Below, in pieces: positions 13,069 through 18,826 of a stretch of 18,826 nt of DNA; the stretch's first letter is position 1; each line of letters starts with the position of its first letter. This DNA comes from JAFGLY01 sp041309225 (GTDB taxonomy: Bacteria > Myxococcota_A > UBA796 > JAFGLY01): contig JBFYZZ010000089.1 in the NCBI GenBank assembly GCA_041309225.1, positions 1 to 18,826 of the forward strand, in the 5' to 3' direction. The notes under the pieces are model-generated. The model ran no database searches, was not told where the DNA came from, and was given only the letters and a program-made list of their open reading frames with translations. The position numbers and the translations under genes are program-made.

Positions 13069-14835
13069 CTACACCGTGCTGCGGACCTTGAGCTCGTCGA
13101 GGGCCCGCGGATCCACCGGCGCGGGGGCGCCGTTCATGAGGTCCTGGGCCCGCGTGGTCTTGGGGAAGGCGATGACGTCGCGGATGTTGTCGGTGCCGGC
13201 GAGGAGCATCACGCACCGGTCGAACCCGAACGCGATCCCGCCGTGCGGAGGGGCACCGAAGGCGAGGGCTTCCAGGAGGAAGCCGAACTTCTCCTTCGCC
13301 TCCTCGAGACCGATCCCGAGCGCCGCGAACACCTTCGCCTGCACCTCGGGGTCGTGGATCCGGATGGATCCGCCCGCCACCTCGTAGCCGTTGCACACGA
13401 GGTCGTAGGCGGCGGCGCGGATCTCGCCCTCGCGCCCGGTGCCCAGCAGATCGAGGTGCTCGGGGAGTGGCGAGGTGAACGGGTGGTGGACGGCCGCCCA
13501 GCGGTTCGCCTGAGAATCCCACTCGAAGCCAGGGAAGTCGGTGATCCAGCAGAACCGGAAGACGCCGGGGGGGACGAGCCCGCGCTCACGCGCCACCTGG
13601 ACCCGGAGCGCGGCGAGGCCGGCGTGGACCGCCGCGGCGGGGCCGGCGGCCCCCACCAGCAGGTCGCCCGGCCCCGCGCCGGTGGCCACCCCGATCCCGG
13701 CCCGCTCCTCGTCGGAGAGCTTCGCGAGGGCGCCGCTCCAGGCGCCGTCCTCCCCGATCTTCGCGGTGAGGAGGCCGAGCAGGCCGAAGGGCTTCACGGC
13801 CTCGGCCCAGGCGTCGAGGGTCTTGCGGCTCGTGTCCGCCCCCGCCCCGGGCACCCGGATGACCTTGCAGATCCCGCCCGCGTCGAGGGCCGTGCGGACG
13901 ATGCCGAAGCCGGTGGCCCCGAGGAGGCCGGACACGTCCACGTGCTCCAGGCCGAAGCGCAGGTCCGGAGCGTCCCGGCCGAAGCGGGCCAGGGCCTCGG
14001 CGTAGGTCAGGCGCGTCACCTCGCCGATCCCGGACCCGGTGATCTCCCGCCACAGGGCGCCGGCCACGCACTCGGCCACCTCCATCACCACCTCGCGGGT
14101 GGCGAAGGAGATCTCGAGGTCGATCTGGGTGAACTCGGGCTGGCGGTCGGCGCGCAGGTCCTCGTCGCGGAAGCACTTCACGATCTGGAAGTACCGGTCG
14201 ATCCCGGCGACCATGAGGATCTGCTTGAAGAGTTGGGGGGACTGGGGCAGCGCGTACCAGGAGCCCGGATGGACCCGGCTCGGGACGAGGTAGTCGCGGG
14301 CCCCCTCGGGGGTGGCCCGGCCGAGGACGGGCGTCTCCACCTCGAGGAAGCCGAGGGCGTCGAGCGTGCGGCGCGTGATCTGGGCGGCCCGGTGCCGGAT
14401 CACGAGGTTGCGCACGAGCGACGGGCGGCGGAGGTCGAGGTAGCGGTACCGCAACCGGGTGTCCTCGTTGACCTGCGCATCGTCGCGGATGGCGAAGGGG
14501 AGCGGGGGCGTGCGCGACAGGATCCGGAGCGAGCGCGCGACCACCTCCACCGATCCGGTCGGGATCCGGTCGTTGGGCCGGGCCCGGGGCACGACCTCGC
14601 CCTCGACCTCCACCACGAACTCGAGCCGGCAGCGGGTCGCCACCGCCCGGGCCTCCTGCGGCGAGCGGGCGTCGATCGTGACCTGGGTGATGCCGTGGCG
14701 GTCGCGCACGTCGAGGAAGACGAGCCCGCCCATGTCGCGGGCCGCGTCCACCCAGCCCTGGAGGACGACGGGGGCGCCCGCGTGGCCGGCACGGAGCTCC
14801 CCGCAGGTGTGGGTGCGGCGCACGGACGCGAGCAT
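13069..14835 (-). CDS. aspS: Aspartyl-tRNA synthetase, bacterial type
   Basis: 588 aa, the full length of bacterial AspRS. The N-terminal OB-fold anticodon-binding domain (about 1-108) contains LQGWVDAARDMGGLVFLDVRD (25-45). The class II core follows: motif 1 around 158-175 (LGFLEVETPVL), motif 2 at 221-239 (FRDEDLRADRQPEFTQID), a GAD insertion domain (about 290-420) and motif 3 around 532-545 (GGIAFGFDRCVMLL). Arg540 is the ATP-contacting Arg. The enzyme charges tRNA-Asp with aspartate in the cytoplasm. Residue 35 is Met where discriminating enzymes usually have Leu and non-discriminating ones His, so tRNA-Asn mischarging status is unclear. GAGG sits about 7 nt before ATG 14835. It is probably the first gene of the leftward run through the kinase and parB. 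Confidence 0.98.
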   Translation of the reverse strand: MLASVRRTHTCGELRAGHAGAPVVLQGWVDAARDMGGLVFLDVRDRHGITQVTIDARSPQEARAVATRCRLEFVVEVEGEVVPRARPNDRIPTGSVEVVARSLRILSRTPPLPFAIRDDAQVNEDTRLRYRYLDLRRPSLVRNLVIRHRAAQITRRTLDALGFLEVETPVLGRATPEGARDYLVPSRVHPGSWYALPQSPQLFKQILMVAGIDRYFQIVKCFRDEDLRADRQPEFTQIDLEISFATREVVMEVAECVAGALWREITGSGIGEVTRLTYAEALARFGRDAPDLRFGLEHVDVSGLLGATGFGIVRTALDAGGICKVIRVPGAGADTSRKTLDAWAEAVKPFGLLGLLTAKIGEDGAWSGALAKLSDEERAGIGVATGAGPGDLLVGAAGPAAAVHAGLAALRVQVARERGLVPPGVFRFCWITDFPGFEWDSQANRWAAVHHPFTSPLPEHLDLLGTGREGEIRAAAYDLVCNGYEVAGGSIRIHDPEVQAKVFAALGIGLEEAKEKFGFLLEALAFGAPPHGGIAFGFDRCVMLLAGTDNIRDVIAFPKTTRAQDLMNGAPAPVDPRALDELKVRSTV

Positions 14836-14888
14836 GGCGGGCCTCGAGGGAAGGAGGGCTCTGCCCCATAGCCAGCCGCCCCGGCTGC

Positions 14889-14919
14889 GGGTAGCGGCGT
14901 GGGGTGCCCGGCGCTACCC
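14889..14919. promoter_or_regulatory. Inverted repeat in the aspS / phosphatase divergent gap
   Basis: GGGTAGCG (14889-14896) and CGCTACCC (14912-14919) are perfect 8-bp inverted arms with a 15-nt spacer, placed 37-70 bp before aspS and ending 11 nt before the ATG at 14931. The right arm includes TACCCT, a possible weak -10 hexamer for the rightward gene. It could be an operator or an mRNA hairpin that covers the translation start. There is no other evidence for its role. The whole gap is 14836-14930. Confidence 0.4.
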
Positions 14920-14930
14920 TGCGATCCGCC

Positions 14931-17051
14931 ATGCGCACCCTCCACTCCGCCCTCCTCGCCGCGCTGGGGATCACCGCCGCGGGCTGCCGCTTCGCCCCGG
15001 CCGACGACAGCGCCGGCGACACCACGGGCGGCCTCGACACCCGCAACCCCGCCGCGGTGGCGTACCGGGGCATCGCCGAGCGCGCGGCGATCCTCGTGCC
15101 CGACGGCGCCCGAATCGAGGAGACCTTCGGTGACGCGGACACCTGGGGCGCCGGGTACTCCGACGCGGCCGGCGGTCCCACCGACCGGATCATGCCCGAG
15201 GTCCGAGCGCGCCTGTTCGGGCGAGGGGCCCTGGCGCAGCCGGCCTACAACGTGGCCATCACCATCACGGCCCCGGCCCACGCGGACCTCCTCACCGGTG
15301 CGCGTCTCCCCTTCGGCCACTTCCCCAGCGAGGAGGGTGCGGGTCGCTACCGCCCCCTGCTGCCCACCCTGTTCGAGCTGGCCCGCACCCAGCTCGCCGT
15401 GGCGGAGGACCAGGCCGTCCTCACGGCCAACACGGTGCACCTCCAAGCCCTGGACTGGAGCCTCCACCCCGGCTTCGGCGAGGCGGTGGGCGGCACGTAC
15501 GCGTTCGTCTCCGACGCGGAGGACCCGAGGCGACCCAACGGCTTCGACACGGTCGTGATCGACGCCGTCCGGAGCCAGCTCGACGCCGGAGCCGTCCTGG
15601 TGGTGGCCAACCTCCACCAGATCGACCGGGCCGCCCACTACAACCCGCCGCAGTACGTGCCCGACGTCACCGCCGTGGACGCCCCGCTGGCGGACCTGTG
15701 GGACTGGATCGAGGGGGGGGAGAGCGGGCTCGAGGGCCGCACCGTGCTCGCGATCGCGGCGGACCATGGCCGCCACCGCTGGGACACCACGACCGAGTTC
15801 CCATGGATGAACCATGGGGATCAATGTTCTGGCTGTCGCGAGATCCCGCTCCTCCTGCTGGGTCCGGGCGTGCGACGGGGCGTGGTCCTCACGTCCCCCG
15901 TGCTCTTCGAGGACCTGGGCGTCACGGTGGGCTGGCTGCTGGGCCTCGACATGCCGCTGGCCACGGGCCGGGTCATGACCGAGGCGCTCGAGGGCGCGCC
16001 CGACGGCGGGGATCCGACCGGGCTCACCCGCGTCCACGCGTCGGGGGATCTCCGGGCGTGGCAGGAGGCCCTGCCCGACCCCGCGAACCGGAGCCGGGTC
16101 CTCGTGGACGGCGAGGCCTTCGCGGATCCCGACGCCCTCCTGGTGGAGGAGCCGCGCGTGCTGCGCACGGCCGAGGCCGACCACCTCTGCTACCGCTCGC
16201 TCCGGATCCGGACCGACGACCGCGAGTGGCGGTGGCAGCCCCACTGCTGGATCCGGTCCGGCGGAGCGGGCTGGAGCGAGATGGCGGCCCCCGCCGATGT
16301 GGTGTGGCCCTTCTGGAGCCCCGACCTCGCGACCGACTCGCGGGGCCGCCTCTACCTCGCCGCGAGCGGGAACGTGAACGGGAACGCGGAGGGTCCCAGC
16401 ACGGTCTCGCTCCTCAGGTGGACCGCCGCCCGCGGCTGGGAGGGCACCGGCGACGGCTCGCCGAACGCCTGGTTCCCGACACATCCCTCGGTGGCCGTCG
16501 ACCCGTCCGACGCCGTCTGGGTGGCCTTCGCCACCGGGGATGGCGTCGCCACCGGCCGGTACACCCGCCACGTGGAGGTCCGCCCGGTCACCTGGGAGAC
16601 CAGCGGCGCCCAGCGGTGGGGGGCGGTGGACTGGCGATCGCCGACGACGGACGCCCGGGGTACCACCCTCGAGCGGGTGGAGGACCCCGCCCTGGCCGTG
16701 GTGCACGGCACCCTCACGGTGGCCTGCACGGGGTTCGCCGCGGACGGGGGCCGGATCCTCGCCGCCACCCGCGACGCGAAGGGCGCCTGGAGCGAGCGGA
16801 CCCTCGACGAGAGCGGCCTCGTCCTGGGGACGGTCCCCGCGGTGTTCACGCCCGAGGGCGACCTCCTGTGGGCCCGCCTCCGCACGGACGGCGACGTGGA
16901 GGTGTGCCGCTCGATCGCGGCCGCTGGCGCCCCCGAGTGCACGGACACCGGCTTCCCCTGCGTCGAGGCGCTGGCACCCTGGCCGGGCGGTGCCACCGTC
17001 ACGGTCTCCTCGGGCGATCGGGCCTGGGAGACCCTCGACCTCGCCTGGTAG
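14931..17051 (+). CDS. Alkaline-phosphatase-superfamily lipoprotein with C-terminal propeller-like domain
   Basis: 706 aa. ATG 14931 starts a signal peptide ending in lipobox TAAGC (Cys19); an upstream start at 14904 would bury it. Residues about 50-350 show the alkaline phosphatase/sulfatase fold: ILVPDGAR with metal ligand Asp58, a nucleophile loop TITAPAHADLLTG (111-123) with Thr113 the likely catalytic residue, Asp232 and His236 (NLHQIDRAAH), DH at 278-279 (IAADHGRHRW) and His295 (MNHGD). A CSGC pair (299-302) is probably a disulfide. It lacks the CxPSR sulfatase signature, so it is more likely a phosphodiesterase/phosphotransferase-type member than a sulfatase. Residues about 420-700 contain repeated W/DP-S/D-DAVWVAFATG and GRLYLAAS strands suggestive of a beta-propeller. 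It is expected to be periplasmic or surface-exposed. A 24-bp gap leads to a hydrolase and a GT-C transferase, suggesting a role in envelope glycolipid metabolism (inference). Confidence 0.85.
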   Translation: MRTLHSALLAALGITAAGCRFAPADDSAGDTTGGLDTRNPAAVAYRGIAERAAILVPDGARIEETFGDADTWGAGYSDAAGGPTDRIMPEVRARLFGRGALAQPAYNVAITITAPAHADLLTGARLPFGHFPSEEGAGRYRPLLPTLFELARTQLAVAEDQAVLTANTVHLQALDWSLHPGFGEAVGGTYAFVSDAEDPRRPNGFDTVVIDAVRSQLDAGAVLVVANLHQIDRAAHYNPPQYVPDVTAVDAPLADLWDWIEGGESGLEGRTVLAIAADHGRHRWDTTTEFPWMNHGDQCSGCREIPLLLLGPGVRRGVVLTSPVLFEDLGVTVGWLLGLDMPLATGRVMTEALEGAPDGGDPTGLTRVHASGDLRAWQEALPDPANRSRVLVDGEAFADPDALLVEEPRVLRTAEADHLCYRSLRIRTDDREWRWQPHCWIRSGGAGWSEMAAPADVVWPFWSPDLATDSRGRLYLAASGNVNGNAEGPSTVSLLRWTAARGWEGTGDGSPNAWFPTHPSVAVDPSDAVWVAFATGDGVATGRYTRHVEVRPVTWETSGAQRWGAVDWRSPTTDARGTTLERVEDPALAVVHGTLTVACTGFAADGGRILAATRDAKGAWSERTLDESGLVLGTVPAVFTPEGDLLWARLRTDGDVEVCRSIAAAGAPECTDTGFPCVEALAPWPGGATVTVSSGDRAWETLDLAW

Positions 17052-17075
17052 GGCCGCCGGATCACCGGGTTACGG

Positions 17076-17897
17076 GTGGGCGTGTCCCCACGACCGATCC
17101 TCGCCTGCACCGTCCGGGGCCCGCGCCGGGCGCCCGCGGTGGCCCTCCTGCACGGCCTGGGCGGCCAGAAGGAGGCCTGGTTCCCGGTCCAGCGGGCGCT
17201 TGCCGCCACCCGGCGGGTGCTGGCGCCCGACCACCGCGGCTCCGGGGCCTCGCCGCCACCCGGCAGGGGCGCCGTCCTCGCCGACTTCGCCGCCGACCTC
17301 TGGGCCCTCCTGGACCGGGAGGGCGTCGGCCGGATCGCCCTGGTGGGCCACTCCTTCGGCGGCGGCGTGGCCCTCGAGGCCGCCCTCGGCGCGCCCGACC
17401 GGGTGACCGCCCTGGTGCTGGTCTCCACCGCCCGCGCGGGCCGGCCGCCGTTGCCCGGCGATCCCGGCGCGCACGAGGCCCTCCACCGGGCGGCCGCGCT
17501 CACCGCGGACGAGTGGCGCTACCGCGTGATTCCCCACCTGTTCGGCCCCGCCTGGCGGGAGCGCCACGCCACCCGGCTCGACCGGATCGCCCGCCTGTGG
17601 GCGGCCGCCCCGCGCGACCCGGAGGGCATCGCCCGCCAGTGGGAGGCCTGGGACGGTTGGGACCGGTGGGAGGACCTGCCCGTCCTGCGGGTGCCGGCGC
17701 TCGTCGTCCACGGCGAGGCCGACACCCTCGCGCCTCCCGGGAACGCGCACCGGTACGCGGCCCGCATTCCGGGCGCCCGGCTCGCCCTCCTCGCAGGCGT
17801 GGGGCACTACCCCCAGGTGGAGGACCCGGCAGCCCTGCTGGCCGTGGTCGGGCCCTTCCTGGCCGAGGCGGATCACCTCCGTGGAGCCGCCTCGTGA
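17076..17897 (+). CDS. Alpha/beta-hydrolase
   Basis: 273 aa. The start is GTG 17076, with an alternative GTG at 17082; neither has a good ribosome site. HGLGG (26-30) forms the oxyanion region, PDHRGSGAS (51-59) is typical, and GHSFGG (91-96) is the nucleophile elbow with Ser93. Asp216 (VVHGEADTLAPP) and His244 (GVGHYPQVEDP) complete the catalytic triad. The lid is at about 130-195. This is the general esterase/lipase/haloperoxidase-like subgroup. The substrate is unknown: a lipid ester, lactone or thioester are all possible. No signal peptide is seen, so it is probably cytoplasmic. It follows the phosphatase gene by 24 bp and overlaps the next gene by 4 nt (GTGA), so the three probably form an operon. 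Confidence 0.93.
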   Translation: MGVSPRPILACTVRGPRRAPAVALLHGLGGQKEAWFPVQRALAATRRVLAPDHRGSGASPPPGRGAVLADFAADLWALLDREGVGRIALVGHSFGGGVALEAALGAPDRVTALVLVSTARAGRPPLPGDPGAHEALHRAAALTADEWRYRVIPHLFGPAWRERHATRLDRIARLWAAAPRDPEGIARQWEAWDGWDRWEDLPVLRVPALVVHGEADTLAPPGNAHRYAARIPGARLALLAGVGHYPQVEDPAALLAVVGPFLAEADHLRGAAS

Positions 17898-18826
17898 GGG
17901 GGCGCGGCACGGCCCTGGCCGCGCTCCCCGCCGCCCTGCTCGTCGCGCTCCTCCTCCGGTACCACGCCCCCCACCTGGCGGACGACGCCTTCGTCGCGTT
18001 CCGCTACGCCGAGCACCTGGCGACCGGCGCCGGCCCGGTCTGGAACCCCGGGGAGCCGCCCGTGGAGGGGTTCTCCTCGCCGCTCTGGGTCGTCCTGCTG
18101 GCGGACGCCCGGCACCTCGGGTGCCCGATCGTGCCCGCGGCCCGGGTCCTGGGCGTCCTCGGCGCCTGCCTGGCCGTGCCGGGCGTGGTGGTGCTGGCCC
18201 GTCGCCTGGGGGCCGGTCCCCTGGCCGCCGGCGTGGCCGCCCTGCTCGCCGCCGGCCTCCACGGCCTCGGGCTGTGGGCCCCCTCGGGCCTGGAGACGGG
18301 CCTCGTGGCGGCGCTCGTCACCTGGACCGCGGCAGGCCTCGCGGGGGGGCCGGCCGCCGGCTGGGCTCTCCCCGCCGCGCTCCTCGGTGTGGCCCGGCCC
18401 GAGGGGCCGCTGCTCGCCCTCGCGGCCGGGATCGCGGCATGTGTCCACCGGCCGCGGGGCCGCGTGCTCGCCCTCGCGGCCCTCGCCTGCCTGCCGGCCG
18501 TGGCGTGGCTCGCCTTCCGCCTCGGGTACTACGGCGTCCCCCTGCCCAACGCCTACTACGCCAAGGCCACGGGCCCGACCGGGGCCCGCCTGCTCGACGG
18601 CCTGGCCTACGCGCGCTGGGCGCTCGTCGCCGCCGGGCTCACCACCGTGGCCTGGCGCCTCGGGGGCCGGCGGTTGCGGGATCCAGCGGTGGCGCTCGTG
18701 GTGCCGCTCGCCCTCCTCGCCGCCGTGGTGGCCGGCGGGGGCGACTGGATGATCCGCCACCGCCTCCTGGTGCCCGTGCTCGTGCCGCTCGCCGGGATCG
18801 CGGCCGCGCTGGCGGCATCCGGGCCG
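17894..18826 (+). CDS. AftB-like GT-C glycosyltransferase, N-terminal part (runs off right edge)
   Basis: 311 codons visible from GTG 17894, which overlaps the hydrolase stop by 4 nt; the frame continues past the window. After a first helix (about 7-22) comes the GT-C catalytic loop: LADDAFVAFRYAEHL (28-42, Asp30/Asp31 expected to be catalytic or metal-binding), WNPGE (50-54) and VEGFSSPLW (57-65). Later motifs APSGLETGLVAAL, ARPEGPLL, YYGVPLPNAYYAK and GGDWM follow the same order as in the DDAYISFRY...NPGE...VEGYTNPLW family that includes mycobacterial AftB. Those enzymes transfer a sugar from a polyprenyl-phosphate donor to envelope glycans on the outer face of the inner membrane. The sugar and acceptor here are unknown. 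About nine hydrophobic segments fit the 10+ helices expected for the complete protein. Confidence 0.87.
   Translation, partial: MRGRGTALAALPAALLVALLLRYHAPHLADDAFVAFRYAEHLATGAGPVWNPGEPPVEGFSSPLWVVLLADARHLGCPIVPAARVLGVLGACLAVPGVVVLARRLGAGPLAAGVAALLAAGLHGLGLWAPSGLETGLVAALVTWTAAGLAGGPAAGWALPAALLGVARPEGPLLALAAGIAACVHRPRGRVLALAALACLPAVAWLAFRLGYYGVPLPNAYYAKATGPTGARLLDGLAYARWALVAAGLTTVAWRLGGRRLRDPAVALVVPLALLAAVVAGGGDWMIRHRLLVPVLVPLAGIAAALAASGP

Noticed and set aside
13243..16706. Long frames antisense to aspS and to the phosphatase lipoprotein
   Set aside because: Compositional shadows without motifs. Both sense genes have full catalytic signatures.

Overview
The window is 18.8 kb of very GC-rich bacterial DNA, packed with genes on both strands and with no gap above about 225 bp. 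It has surface lipoproteins with Asp-rich calcium-type repeats, a bactofilin next to parB, a response regulator with an HD-GYP domain, and a close bacterial relative of animal steroid 5-alpha-reductase. Together these suggest a Myxococcota (former Deltaproteobacteria) genome or a similar high-GC Gram-negative predator or soil/aquatic lineage. This placement is inferred from gene content, not from a marker phylogeny.

Left part (1-6565). A secreted protein gene runs leftward off the edge from a GTG at 706. Its middle third is strikingly AT-rich although the frame stays open. Facing right is a run of five genes: an alanine-type aminotransferase, a hotdog acyl-CoA thioesterase, a large polytopic membrane protein resembling GT-C/YfhO glycosyltransferases, a REC + HD-GYP c-di-GMP phosphodiesterase, and an exported FGE-sulfatase-fold protein that lacks the formylglycine-generating cysteines.

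Middle part (6566-9243). A leftward lipoprotein carries five Cys/Asp-rich repeats, with a possible tiny acidic ORF behind it. Diverging from it are an extended SDR (NAD-dependent epimerase/3-beta-HSD type) and a steroid 5-alpha-reductase homologue, translationally coupled by a GTGA overlap. This pair suggests sterol or steroid-like lipid metabolism.

Right-centre (9248-14835). A leftward run reads, in transcription order, aspS, a deoxynucleoside kinase, parB, a CRTAC1-like FG-GAP/ASPIC lipoprotein and a bactofilin. Spacing is 86, 8, 41 and 29 bp. No parA is visible. The parB-bactofilin linkage recalls the bactofilin-organised ParABS system of Myxococcus.

Right end (14931-18826). Divergent from aspS lie an alkaline-phosphatase-superfamily lipoprotein, an alpha/beta hydrolase, and (overlapping it by 4 nt) an AftB-like GT-C glycosyltransferase that runs off the edge. 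These look like one envelope-related unit.

I see no tRNA, rRNA, CRISPR, insertion sequence or transposase. No single wholly new system is demonstrated. The best leads are the AT-rich mosaic gene, the parB/bactofilin operon and the SDR/5-alpha-reductase pair.
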